DNA of 64,000 nt from an uncultured Clostridia bacterium (GTDB lineage: Bacteria; Bacillota; Clostridia; Saccharofermentanales; Saccharofermentanaceae), in the NCBI GenBank assembly GCA_946403085.1, contig CAMIYM010000003.1, positions 186,001 to 250,000 on the forward strand, read 5' to 3'. Below are positions 8,872 to 16,849 of this stretch, piece after piece. How positions within the stretch are numbered: the stretch's first letter is position 1; every line of letters begins with the position of its first letter. The notes beneath the pieces are model-generated. The model worked only from the letters and a program-made list of their open reading frames with translations, made no database searches and had not been told where the DNA came from. Made by a program: the position numbers and the translations under genes.

Positions 8872-10017
8872 ATGCAGAAGATATTCAGCATAATTAAAAG
8901 TAACGCGATCCTGGTCATATCCGGCCTTCTGGCGTTGTTGTCATGCTTTATCGTGACGCCCGACAGGCAGTATATCGGTTATATCAATTCGCGTGTTCTC
9001 GCGATCCTTTTCTGCCTGATGCTGATAGTTGCTGCATTAAGCCGGATCGGAACATTTAATGTGCTGACCAATAAACTTCTTTCCAAAGTTAAGACGCTGA
9101 GAGGCATAAGTCTTCTCATGTCACTTATGGCTTTTTTCATGAGCATGTTCCTTACAAATGATGTCTCGCTTGTTACTCTGGTCCCATTCGCCATCATGGT
9201 TCTGGAACCTTTCGGTGAGAACAGAAAACTCATGTACACGTTGATCATCATGACTGTTGCAGCCAATCTCGGAAGCATGCTGACGCCTATCGGAAATCCT
9301 CAGAATCTGTATCTTTATGAGCAGTATAAAATAGGTCTCGGTGAGTTCTTATATCTCATGCTTCCTTATTCTCTGTTGTCACTGGCGATAGTGGTCACTC
9401 TGACATTTATACTTATTAGAGAGACAAAGGAACTTCCCAAAGTTGCAAAGCAGTATGATGAGCACATTTCCTTAATGAAGCTTCTCATATATATCGCACT
9501 CTTCATTTTCAACATCCTTACTGTAGTAGGTGTCGTTCATTATCTCGTATCGCTTCTTGTCACGATGGTGGTGATGATGATAATGGACAGAAGAGCTTTC
9601 CTTAAAGTGGATTACAATCTGCTTCTGACATTCGTATTCTTCTTTATCCTTATCGGCAATATCGGAAGGATGGAGGCAGTTACCGGAACGCTTTCAGGCC
9701 TTGTATCCAGAAATCCGGTTCCGGCTGCCATATTGTCATCCCAGATCATAAGCAACGTTCCCGCTGCAATGCTCCTCTCAGCGTTTACCAAAGACGGCAA
9801 GGCTCTTATCATTGGAACCAACTTAGGAGGCCTGGGAACGCTCATAGCAAGCATGGCAAGCCTTATCACATACAGATTCCATGCATCTTTCTCGAAAAAC
9901 AACAAGGATAACGGAAACGGCATTCAGGAGAATTACATCCTTAACTTTACATGGATCAATGTTGCAGCGCTCCTGCTGCTTTTCGGACTGTATCTGCTCC
10001 TCAGTTTAAAGCATTAA
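8872..10017 (+). CDS. SLC13/ArsB-superfamily anion permease
   Basis: A 381-residue protein with about ten membrane helices. Ion-transporter-superfamily signatures are present: LTNDVSLVTLVPFA near residue 100, a TPIGNPQN segment near 140 and the matching SQIISNVPAAMLLS near 290, which form the two re-entrant substrate and cation sites. The length is at the short end of the family. An excellent GGAGGGAAT precedes the ATG. Substrate (di- or tricarboxylate, sulfate or another anion) cannot be read. It sits next to the hexuronate island but is separated from it by a convergent hairpin and lacks the island operator, so a role in uronate uptake is only a possibility. Confidence 0.8.
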   Translation: MQKIFSIIKSNAILVISGLLALLSCFIVTPDRQYIGYINSRVLAILFCLMLIVAALSRIGTFNVLTNKLLSKVKTLRGISLLMSLMAFFMSMFLTNDVSLVTLVPFAIMVLEPFGENRKLMYTLIIMTVAANLGSMLTPIGNPQNLYLYEQYKIGLGEFLYLMLPYSLLSLAIVVTLTFILIRETKELPKVAKQYDEHISLMKLLIYIALFIFNILTVVGVVHYLVSLLVTMVVMMIMDRRAFLKVDYNLLLTFVFFFILIGNIGRMEAVTGTLSGLVSRNPVPAAILSSQIISNVPAAMLLSAFTKDGKALIIGTNLGGLGTLIASMASLITYRFHASFSKNNKDNGNGIQENYILNFTWINVAALLLLFGLYLLLSLKH

Positions 10018-10018
10018 T

Positions 10019-10045
10019 AAACGGGCCGTACAAGCAGCCCGTTTA
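10019..10045. terminator. Hairpin between convergent genes
   Basis: ACGGGC pairs with GCCCGT around a 10-base loop between the ends of the permease gene and the GntR gene. Neither side has a long T run, so it is a weak bidirectional terminator at best. Confidence 0.5.
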
Positions 10046-10072
10046 AAGTATTATCCAATATGTTTTGACCGA

Positions 10073-10747
10073 TCAGTCAGCGATGTATTCGCTGTATGCT
10101 TTCTTGATGATGTCCCAGTCAAGATCGAATCTGGACATGTGCTTTGCAAATGCGGCATCAACTGCTGATTTATCGTGAGCTGCAATAGCATCTGCGATTG
10201 CCCTGTGATCTGATACGAGCTTAACGTCCTTGATGGTCTTAAGTGAAAGTGATCTTACTCTGTCGAAGTGAAGGCTCATGAGGCTTACCATATAGAAGCA
10301 CTGGAGCTTATTGCAGATAATATAGATGTCCTTATGGAATTCATTATCAAGATCAAGGAACTTAGGCAGATCGTTCTCGATATAGAATTCCTGAAGCTTG
10401 ATATTGGCATAAAGCTTCTGGATATCTTCTTCTGTAGCAACATCGCACGCTTCCCTTAAAAGAGCGCCTTCGACGGCGATACGGAGGAAACGTGATTCCT
10501 TAATGAGTTCATAATCGATGAGTGAAACGCTGCATCCTTTCTGAGGGAGGATGTTAACGATCTTGGACTTGGATAATTCAAGGAAAGCCTCGTGAACCGG
10601 AGTTCTTGAGATGCCAAGCTGGGTTGCGATCTCCTGCTCGCCGATGAGGCTGCCGGGCTTGATCTCCATGTTGATAATGTTATCCTTTACGATCCTGAAG
10701 GCATACTCGCGGTTAGGTTCAAAATTGTTCTTTGGCGTGATGATCAT
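10073..10747 (-). CDS. GntR-family regulator (FadR/FCD subfamily), probable hexuronate repressor
   Basis: A 224-residue protein with an N-terminal winged helix-turn-helix (about 12-75; GEQEIATQLGISRTPVHEAF) and a C-terminal all-helical FCD ligand domain (about 80-215) in which Asp and His residues of the metal site are visible (DLDNEFHKDIY). The start follows AAAGGGGAT. It lies downstream of uxuB on the same strand. FCD-type GntR proteins commonly sense carboxylates and sugar acids, and UxuR/ExuR of Enterobacteria belong to this subfamily. The nearby palindromes at 13713, 15039, 16711 and 25044 are the best operator candidates, and a weaker one at 10817 precedes this gene. Confidence 0.85.
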   Translation of the reverse strand: MIITPKNNFEPNREYAFRIVKDNIINMEIKPGSLIGEQEIATQLGISRTPVHEAFLELSKSKIVNILPQKGCSVSLIDYELIKESRFLRIAVEGALLREACDVATEEDIQKLYANIKLQEFYIENDLPKFLDLDNEFHKDIYIICNKLQCFYMVSLMSLHFDRVRSLSLKTIKDVKLVSDHRAIADAIAAHDKSAVDAAFAKHMSRFDLDWDIIKKAYSEYIAD

Positions 10748-10816
10748 TATAGTATCCCCTTTAACTAAATCGACAAACTATAAAGAAAATAACATTAAAA
10801 AATATTTATGTCTACC

Positions 10817-10831
10817 ACTTACATACTAAGT
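10817..10831. promoter_or_regulatory. Weak candidate operator upstream of the GntR gene
   Basis: ACTTACATACTAAGT has inverted ACTTA/TAAGT arms and matches the island palindrome at 8 of 12 positions. It overlaps the uxuB stop codon and lies about 70 bases upstream of the GntR start, where autoregulation could act. Confidence 0.3.
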
Positions 10832-12448
10832 AGCAACAGCTTTGTGCAGAGCGTTGCGAACGGCACCATTACCTTTTAATAATTCATCCAAATATTTCTC
10901 TATCACAGGCGTTAAACCGGTCTTGTTAATATCCAGTCCGAAAACATTTTCGTTCGACAAAATGCCTGAGATCTTACCTGCGACACTCTCTGTCATGCCA
11001 TAGAAAACACCTGCATTCTTAAGCTCGTTCTGGAATAATCCGGCCATTGGATCCGGGCTTATCTCGAACTGGTTTCCGTTGTCATCCACAGCGAGAAGAT
11101 AACGGAGCCAACCTGCGATAACAAGCGGGATCAGCTTAAGCGAAGCGAGCTTTGAAGGATCTTCATTAAGATAAGAATTCAGAGTGATACCGAATCTTAT
11201 AGGAAGTTTTTGGCTCGTGTCGGTCGCAATTCTCTGAGGCGTATCAGGGAGGAACGGGTTAGGAAATCTTTCTTCCAGAACCTGCTTAAGGAAAGCCTCA
11301 GGATTAAGGATCTTCGGGTCGCATACGACAGGAAGACATTCGTTATAACCCATCTTTGTTACCAGCGCTTTGAGGTCTTCATCGTTCATCTCTTCGGAGA
11401 TCTTTGTGAAGCCTAACAGGCATCCGAAGATAGCAAGTGATGTATGAAGAGGGTTAAGGCATGCTGTGACTTTCATCCTCTCGCACTTATCAACTGTATC
11501 TCTGTCAGTAAGGATGACACCGCCCTTTTCAAGAGCAGGTCTCCCGTTAGGGAAGAGGTCTTCGACAACAAGGTATTCAGGAACTTCCGCATTAACGAAC
11601 GGAGCTGCGAAAACACCTGTTGTGGTCTTAACACTTTTAAGATTATCGATGCCTAAGCCGGTAAGCTTGTTCAAGATCTCATCAGAAGGTCTTGGGGTGA
11701 TCTTATCTATCATGCTCCAGGGGTATGCAATTCGGGACGGATCATTTACGTAAGATCTAAAGTCATCATCGACGAAGCACTTATCAACCCAGGCATCGAT
11801 TATCTCCAATATTGATGATTTGAGCTTATCGCCATTGTGACTGCAGTTGTCCATGCTGACCAAAGCCAGAGGATATTTGCCTGCTTTGTATCTCTGATAC
11901 AGAAGGGATGCGATAAACCCCATGCATGTGAGCGGATGTGAAGGTCCGTTCTCCATATCTTTTTCGGCAGATTCAAATAGCTTGCCGTCTGCGTCTCTTA
12001 AAGCGTAACCCTTTTCAGTGATCGTGAAGGAAATGATCTGCAGAGAAGGATTACTTGCTATCTCGTTAAGTCTATTGATGTTTTCTTCTATGTCGTAATT
12101 AGCTGCAACAGCTTCTGTGATGTTTCCAATGATCTCGTAACCTGTATTACCGTCCGGCTTTAAGTCGCAGATGATAGCGAGGTTATCGAAAGGCTTATAT
12201 ACGCGCTCGAAATTCTCATAGTCCTGAGTACCGCATACGACGATACCGGTATCAGTAAGTCCCTGGTTAAGAAGTCTCTGATTGATCCTTGCGATGAATG
12301 CTCTGAAGATGTTGCCGCCGCCGACATGAAGCCAGGTGGGCTCAGCGGTTGTAGCCTTGATCACAGAGTCAATATCATACTTGGGTAATACAACGTTTAT
12401 GCTGTCCCAGAATTCTTTATTCTTAAGATTCTCTTTTGAAAGATCCAT
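10826..12448 (-). CDS. uxuB: Fructuronate reductase (mannitol dehydrogenase family)
   Basis: A 540-residue protein of the polyol/mannonate dehydrogenase family, which reduces D-fructuronate to D-mannonate with NADH. The N-terminal nucleotide-binding segment (WLHVGGGNIFRAFIARI) and the central catalytic region with TTGVFAAPFVNAE and KVTACLNPLHTSLAI (Lys and His of the active site) are clear. I place the start at ATG 12448 because AGAGGTATC precedes it; the frame is open 14 codons further. It follows uxuA by 126 bases, with a strong hairpin between them. It is the second step of the glucuronate pathway encoded here. Confidence 0.88.
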   Translation of the reverse strand: MDLSKENLKNKEFWDSINVVLPKYDIDSVIKATTAEPTWLHVGGGNIFRAFIARINQRLLNQGLTDTGIVVCGTQDYENFERVYKPFDNLAIICDLKPDGNTGYEIIGNITEAVAANYDIEENINRLNEIASNPSLQIISFTITEKGYALRDADGKLFESAEKDMENGPSHPLTCMGFIASLLYQRYKAGKYPLALVSMDNCSHNGDKLKSSILEIIDAWVDKCFVDDDFRSYVNDPSRIAYPWSMIDKITPRPSDEILNKLTGLGIDNLKSVKTTTGVFAAPFVNAEVPEYLVVEDLFPNGRPALEKGGVILTDRDTVDKCERMKVTACLNPLHTSLAIFGCLLGFTKISEEMNDEDLKALVTKMGYNECLPVVCDPKILNPEAFLKQVLEERFPNPFLPDTPQRIATDTSQKLPIRFGITLNSYLNEDPSKLASLKLIPLVIAGWLRYLLAVDDNGNQFEISPDPMAGLFQNELKNAGVFYGMTESVAGKISGILSNENVFGLDINKTGLTPVIEKYLDELLKGNGAVRNALHKAVAT

Positions 12449-12492
12449 TACAGATACCTCTTTTTTTGCTTTGCTTTTATCTTCTCCCAAAC

Positions 12493-12534
12493 AAAACCGA
12501 TAACCTTATAAGTGATTATAAGATCATCGGTTTT
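12493..12534 (-). terminator. Long hairpin between uxuA and uxuB
   Basis: Outer arms AAAACCGAT and ATCGGTTTT and inner arms CTTATAA and TTATAAG form one extended stem. Read on the minus strand it is followed by GTTTGG, so termination would be partial. It may lower uxuB expression relative to uxuA or protect the uxuA message. Confidence 0.55.
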
Positions 12535-12574
12535 GCGGGCAAGGGAGGAGTTATTGCCTGTATGAAAACACTAG

Positions 12575-13645
12575 TCAACAAAGTTTGCTTACGGCTTCCC
12601 ATAAACCGTTAATGTACGTTGCTCCCAGAGCACGGTCATAAAGACCATATCCGGGTCTTCCTACTTCATCCCATATCATGCGGCCGTGATCAGGACGGAT
12701 ATATCCGTCGAATCCATTCTCGTAAAGTGCCTTAACGATTGCGAGCATATCAAGATCTCCGCAGGAGGAAAGGTGAGCTGATTCATGGAAATCAGTCTCT
12801 GATTCGTGCTTAACATTTCTTAAGTGAACGAAATGAACTTTTCCCATTGGAGTGAATGTCTTAGCGATATCAACCACATCATTATGGATGCCTGCGCCAA
12901 GGCTGCCGGTGCAGAGTGTAAGACCGTTCCTCTTGGACTTGTTAAGATTCAGATATGTATCGATGGACTCCTTGCTGTTAACAACCTTGGGAAGATTGAA
13001 AAGCGGGAACGGAGGATCATCGGGATGTACTGCGAAATTGATATCAAGTTCTTCAGCTGCAGGAACGACCGCATCGAGGAAGTACTTGATGTTCTTGAAG
13101 TATTCTTCTGAAGATATATTCTGGTAGAACTTGATGTCTTCAGCCATCTGCGCAAATCTTTCAGGTTCCCAGCCGGGGAGACTGAAATTATTAGATGCGT
13201 CGATCATGGAAGATGTGATCTTCTCCAGTGTAAGCTGGACAGCAACTTCATGACTGTAAGCCATAGCTGAACTTCCATCAGATAAGACCTTTGCAAGATC
13301 ACTTCTGTACCAGTCCATAACGGGCATGAAGTTATAGCAGATGCATTTGACGCCGGCCTTGGAGAGATTCTTCATTGATTCGATGTAGTTATCGATCAAC
13401 ATATCCCTTGAAGGGAGGCCCTTCTTGATATCTTCGTGGATATTAAGACTTTCAATTACTTCCATCTCAAGTCCGTATGAATTGATCTCATCTTTTACAA
13501 GATTGATCTCATCCATGGACCATACATCTCCGACAGGAATCCTCGTCAGTTGAGTGGCAACACCGCTGACACCCGGGATCTGTCTGATCTGCTTAAGAGT
13601 GACGCTGTCATCACCATACGGGAACCACCGCAAAACCAATTTCAT
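12575..13645 (-). CDS. uxuA: Mannonate dehydratase
   Basis: A 356-residue UxuA-type enzyme (TIM-barrel, metal dependent) that dehydrates D-mannonate to 2-keto-3-deoxygluconate. The N-terminus LVLRWFPYGDD, the segment CICYNFMPVMDW, the HPDDPP motif and VHLRN are typical and include metal-binding His and Asp residues. I prefer ATG 13645, which matches the usual UxuA N-terminus; a TTG at 13663 is in frame. The gene is the first of the minus-strand uxuA-uxuB-gntR group and has a near-consensus promoter with the island palindrome on its -10 box. The product feeds KdgK and KdgA encoded at 25079-26739. Confidence 0.92.
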   Translation of the reverse strand: MKLVLRWFPYGDDSVTLKQIRQIPGVSGVATQLTRIPVGDVWSMDEINLVKDEINSYGLEMEVIESLNIHEDIKKGLPSRDMLIDNYIESMKNLSKAGVKCICYNFMPVMDWYRSDLAKVLSDGSSAMAYSHEVAVQLTLEKITSSMIDASNNFSLPGWEPERFAQMAEDIKFYQNISSEEYFKNIKYFLDAVVPAAEELDINFAVHPDDPPFPLFNLPKVVNSKESIDTYLNLNKSKRNGLTLCTGSLGAGIHNDVVDIAKTFTPMGKVHFVHLRNVKHESETDFHESAHLSSCGDLDMLAIVKALYENGFDGYIRPDHGRMIWDEVGRPGYGLYDRALGATYINGLWEAVSKLC

Positions 13646-13712
13646 ATGCACTATTACCGCCAATCATTTCTGAAAAGAGAATATGAGAAAATACTCAAGC
13701 CTCATTCTGTAA

Positions 13713-13744
13713 ACTAGTATACTAGTCCGCTTGTATTCTGTCAA
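13713..13744 (-). promoter_or_regulatory. uxuA promoter with palindromic operator on the -10 box
   Basis: On the minus strand TTGACA (13739-13744) and TATACT (13716-13721) are separated by exactly 17 bases. The perfect 14-bp palindrome ACTAGTATACTAGT (13713-13726) covers the -10 box. A protein bound here would block RNA polymerase, so repression is the natural reading. Related palindromes occur at 15039, 16711 and 25044. Confidence 0.8.
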
Positions 13745-13841
13745 TAGATTATGACATATACAGATGTTACCCCTCAAAAAGAAACGGAAACACCCCTCAA
13801 AGTACAGTAAAATACGGGATAAGTTATTGTTTTACAAGAAT

Positions 13842-13869
13842 AAAACCAGGCGTTGTTGTGCCTGGTTTT
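13842..13869 (-). terminator. Intrinsic terminator of the DUF624 operon
   Basis: AAAACCAGGC and GCCTGGTTTT form a perfect 10-bp stem with an 8-base loop; the minus strand continues with ATTCTT. It follows the 13894-14977 gene pair. Confidence 0.8.
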
Positions 13870-13893
13870 CGGAAAGTGTTCGAAAAAATAGGA

Positions 13894-14280
13894 TCAGGAT
13901 TCTTCAGGTTCTTCCGGAATACCATCCTCAGTTTCCTGTGGCTTACGGTTCCTGGGTTTGAATAATCTGAATACGACAGGTATCAGGAGAATGAATCCGA
14001 ACATCTTAAATACTTCACCTGCTGATACAAGATAGACTGTCCATAATTCATAATGTTCTTCTGTAGCAGCAGTAAGGTTGGTACATGTCTTGGTCACGGC
14101 ATAGAATAAAAGACCTGCGAGGATTACAAGTGTCGATATTACTGTCTTCTTGACCGGGATGGTCTCATATTTTTCGGGGTTAAGACTCTTAACGGTAATG
14201 AAAAGGCCGACTGCCACAAGTGCTGCGGCAAGTATGCCGGAGATCAACTGGATCAGATTAAGATAATCACTCATCTTCAT
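13894..14280 (-). CDS. Small membrane protein of unknown function
   Basis: A 128-residue protein with three predicted membrane helices (about 8-28, 45-65 and 80-102) and a charged, Pro/Glu-rich tail. It overlaps the end of the DUF624 gene by 14 bases, with GAGG inside that overlap, so the two are translationally coupled. No family is recognised. The coupling and the position between uxuA and the acetylesterase suggest a helper of the DUF624 protein. Confidence 0.7.
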   Translation of the reverse strand: MKMSDYLNLIQLISGILAAALVAVGLFITVKSLNPEKYETIPVKKTVISTLVILAGLLFYAVTKTCTNLTAATEEHYELWTVYLVSAGEVFKMFGFILLIPVVFRLFKPRNRKPQETEDGIPEEPEES

Positions 14281-14977
14281 TTACCTCATCATCGTTGTTT
14301 TCATCATTCGCAGAATCTTCTTCAATATCTTCTTCATCATCAGTGTTATCACGTGCTTTCTCGACTTCGATAGCCTGGGCGAAAGCTTTCTCTGTGATCA
14401 TCTGGCAAAGATACATGGCTCCGGCTGGTATAACGAGTGCTGCTGGAGGGAAGACAATGCTGACTGCAAGAGCAACTATTACGATAAGCCAGATCAAAAG
14501 GAACTTAGGGAAGTTGATCATGCAGAGCGTAAAGCTGTTCTTGATCGTAGCCCTGATACCATTTCTGAATCTGGCAAGAAGCGGATAAACAAAAGGAAGA
14601 GAAAAAATAATAGGCAATAAGGGTACGAGGGATACTATCGTATACCATTCGGGAAGCTTGATGTTGCCCAGACCGGAGAAAGCAAAATAGATATTGAATC
14701 CTACAACTCCTCCGAAGATAAGGTATATAAGATTAATAATTATACCTTCTTTAAGGTTGTCCTTAAGTGAATGCATGAAGTCTTTGGAGATCTCGTCATG
14801 CTTCTTATAATATTTCTGGTAAACGGTATAATATAAAGCCGTTACTGATGCTCCGATCGTAACTACGGGAAGACAAAAGAGCAGGAAAAGAGCGGAGATG
14901 ATTACGACATCTCCTACGGTCTTACATAATCTGTATAACCAGCTGTTTGTGACGCGGTCCAAAGATTTATTAGCCAT
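14267..14977 (-). CDS. YesL-like DUF624 membrane protein
   Basis: A 236-residue polytopic protein of the DUF624/YesL family. The N-terminal half has the family pattern VGDVVIISALFLLFCLPVVT and a following GASxTALYY segment. About five membrane helices are predicted. The last ~35 residues are extremely acidic (runs of Asp and Glu), which is unusual. Start ATG 14977 is chosen for the AAGGAAG upstream. DUF624 genes are very often found beside CUT1-type oligosaccharide ABC transporters such as the one at 16850-20596. The function is unknown. It is divergent from the esterase, with the island palindrome at 15039 between them. Confidence 0.82.
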   Translation of the reverse strand: MANKSLDRVTNSWLYRLCKTVGDVVIISALFLLFCLPVVTIGASVTALYYTVYQKYYKKHDEISKDFMHSLKDNLKEGIIINLIYLIFGGVVGFNIYFAFSGLGNIKLPEWYTIVSLVPLLPIIFSLPFVYPLLARFRNGIRATIKNSFTLCMINFPKFLLIWLIVIVALAVSIVFPPAALVIPAGAMYLCQMITEKAFAQAIEVEKARDNTDDEEDIEEDSANDENNDDEVNEDE

Positions 14978-15037
14978 TTTGCACTTCCTTACAGAGTCAG
15001 TATAAAAGTGAATTGAATAAAAATCAATTACTTGCAG

Positions 15038-15051
15038 ACTAGAATGGTAGA
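15038..15051. promoter_or_regulatory. Candidate operator between the DUF624 and esterase genes
   Basis: ACTAGAATGGTAGA; its core CTAGAATGGTAG matches, on the opposite strand, the island palindrome CTAGTATTCTAG at 10 of 12 positions. It lies in the divergent intergenic region and could control both directions. Confidence 0.55.
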
Positions 15052-15099
15052 CAAGAGAAAACTCAAAAGATACAATGTCACTTGAAGGACGGTGATAAT

Positions 15100-16620
15100 A
15101 TGGCTTCCACAAAACTTAAGGGTATTTATTCAAACGGAATGGTTCTCCAAAGAAACAAGGAGATAGTGATCGAAGGCTTTGAGAGTTCGGCTGCTGAGGT
15201 CAAGGTAACACTTGCAGATCAGTCTGTAACAGCAAAAGTCGAGGACGGCAGATTTATTGCTGTCTTGTCTCCGATGGATGTAGTTTTCGATACCGAACTT
15301 AAAGTTGCAGGATCTGAAGAAATCACCATAAAGGATGTCTGCATTGGTGATGTGTATATGCTCGCCGGCCAGTCAAACATGGAACTTCCTGTCATCAGGA
15401 CTTATGACCTCAATAAAGAAGAGATCGAAGCTAAAGATTATCAGTACATTAGACAATACCGTCTTACACCTGATCTTGAGATTCCTGAAAAGGGCGGTGA
15501 ACCCATAAATGTCCTTCCAGAGTTCGACTGGGTAAAGGCAGAAGGAAATGGTAAATATGAGATAAGCGCCGTAGGTTTTTACGCTGCGAAAAGGATCTTT
15601 GAAGAAAAGAATGTCCCCATTGGTCTGATCCTTAATGCGCAGGGAGGCGCGAACATCGAATCATTCATGTGTGAAGAAGATCTTTTCGCGACCGGAACAA
15701 AGGAAGAAGAGATCGCTCCATATAGAGGCAAAGGTGCACTCAAAGCGTATGTTGATGAAGGTAACAGAAAGACTGCTGCATGGCGTGCAAATACGATCGC
15801 AGCTGACTTCGATCCGGATACGGCATTTGCGGAGTCTTTCACGATTAAGATGCCCTGCATTATCGCAGAAGATTACAGCGGAAGTCTCTGGTTCGAAAAG
15901 GACTTCGAGCTTGATAAGGCAGTTGAGGGCGAGTGCCTCTTAAGATTAGGTGATCTGATCGACGCAGATGTGACATATGTCAACGGCGTAGAAGTCGGCA
16001 GGACTGAGTATCAGTATCCTCCCCGCAAATACAGATTCGACGGTTCTTTGCTTAAAGCGGGAAAGAACGTGATCCGTGTAAGACTCATCATTGAGCAAGG
16101 TGCCGGCGGATTTGTACCCGGTCATCCTTACAGGCTTGAGACACCTGACGGAAACATAGATCTTACAGGCGACTGGAAGATGGCATTTGAGAAGATGGCA
16201 GATAAATTCGAGCCTAATAAGATGGCTCAGAACATTCCTTCCTCCCTTTACTATGCAAGTGTTCAGACGCTGAAGAATATCAAGATATCCCAGATCTGGT
16301 GGTACCAGGGTGAATCCAATTCTGATTTTCCTGAAGGATATGAGAAGAAGATGATACTTCTTTTCGAAAAGTTCAGAGAGATCTTCGGAGAACTTCCTGT
16401 CGTAATGATCAGGATCGCAGACTATATCAATCCGCTGAAGGATACATCGGTTCCTTCAGGCTGGAAGAAGGTACAGCAGCTTCAGGATGAGGCACCGAAT
16501 TATATAAGCAGGATAAGGGTAGTTAAGAGTCCTTGTCCGGATCCGATCCATGAACTCCATCCGCAGAACAAGAGCATTATAGGTGCGGATGTTGCAAAAG
16601 CTGCAATGAGTTTTAATTAA
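15100..16620 (+). CDS. SASA/CE6-type carbohydrate acetylesterase
   Basis: A 506-residue protein of the sialate O-acetylesterase-like (DUF303, SGNH-hydrolase) group that includes CE6 acetyl-xylan esterases. The nucleophile motif MLAGQSNME is near residue 90 and WWYQGESN near 405; the C-terminal HELHPQNK supplies the likely catalytic His. A beta-sandwich insertion lies at about 255-350. There is no signal peptide, so it acts in the cytoplasm. The start is ATG 15100 with GAAGGACGGTG upstream; a TTG at 15082 is also in frame. Beside an oligosaccharide importer and GH115 it probably deacetylates imported xylo- or aldouronate oligosaccharides, and a sialic acid substrate is less likely. Confidence 0.85.
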   Translation: MASTKLKGIYSNGMVLQRNKEIVIEGFESSAAEVKVTLADQSVTAKVEDGRFIAVLSPMDVVFDTELKVAGSEEITIKDVCIGDVYMLAGQSNMELPVIRTYDLNKEEIEAKDYQYIRQYRLTPDLEIPEKGGEPINVLPEFDWVKAEGNGKYEISAVGFYAAKRIFEEKNVPIGLILNAQGGANIESFMCEEDLFATGTKEEEIAPYRGKGALKAYVDEGNRKTAAWRANTIAADFDPDTAFAESFTIKMPCIIAEDYSGSLWFEKDFELDKAVEGECLLRLGDLIDADVTYVNGVEVGRTEYQYPPRKYRFDGSLLKAGKNVIRVRLIIEQGAGGFVPGHPYRLETPDGNIDLTGDWKMAFEKMADKFEPNKMAQNIPSSLYYASVQTLKNIKISQIWWYQGESNSDFPEGYEKKMILLFEKFREIFGELPVVMIRIADYINPLKDTSVPSGWKKVQQLQDEAPNYISRIRVVKSPCPDPIHELHPQNKSIIGADVAKAAMSFN

Positions 16621-16655
16621 AATAGTAATAACTCTTAAATATAAGACAAAACTTT

Positions 16656-16693
16656 AAAAGGGCAGGTGTCATAAGCACCTGTCCTTTATCTTA
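16656..16693 (+). terminator. Intrinsic terminator after the acetylesterase gene
   Basis: AAAGGGCAGGTG pairs with CACCTGTCCTTT around a 7-base loop, followed by ATCTTATT. Confidence 0.75.
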
Positions 16694-16710
16694 TTCGATA
16701 TGCACAAAAA

Positions 16711-16764
16711 GCTAGTATTCTAGTTGAAGATTGTCTTGACATATCGCCCATGCGGTGATAATCT
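16711..16764 (+). promoter_or_regulatory. Promoter and operator of the ABC importer operon
   Basis: GCTAGTATTCTAGT (16711-16724) is a near-perfect palindrome differing at two positions from the uxuA operator. TTGACA (16736-16741) is followed by GATAAT (16757-16762, spacer 15) or TAATCT (16759-16764, spacer 17). A further half-similar ACAAGTATACAAGA lies at 16785-16798, downstream of the likely start point. Confidence 0.7.
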
Positions 16765-16849
16765 CAATGCAAGTCAACTAACATACAAGTATACAAGAGT
16801 GAAAAGTAAGTTAGTATTTGTCATATCTGCAGTATTAGAGGAAACAGAA

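Noticed and set aside
12560..12570. Single CACTAGTCAAC site near the end of uxuA as another operator
   Set aside because: Only one half matches the island palindrome and it is not in a promoter.
15100..16620. Sialic acid utilisation gene
   Set aside because: The family name includes sialate esterases, but no nan genes are near; the uronate and xylan context fits a CE6-like role better.
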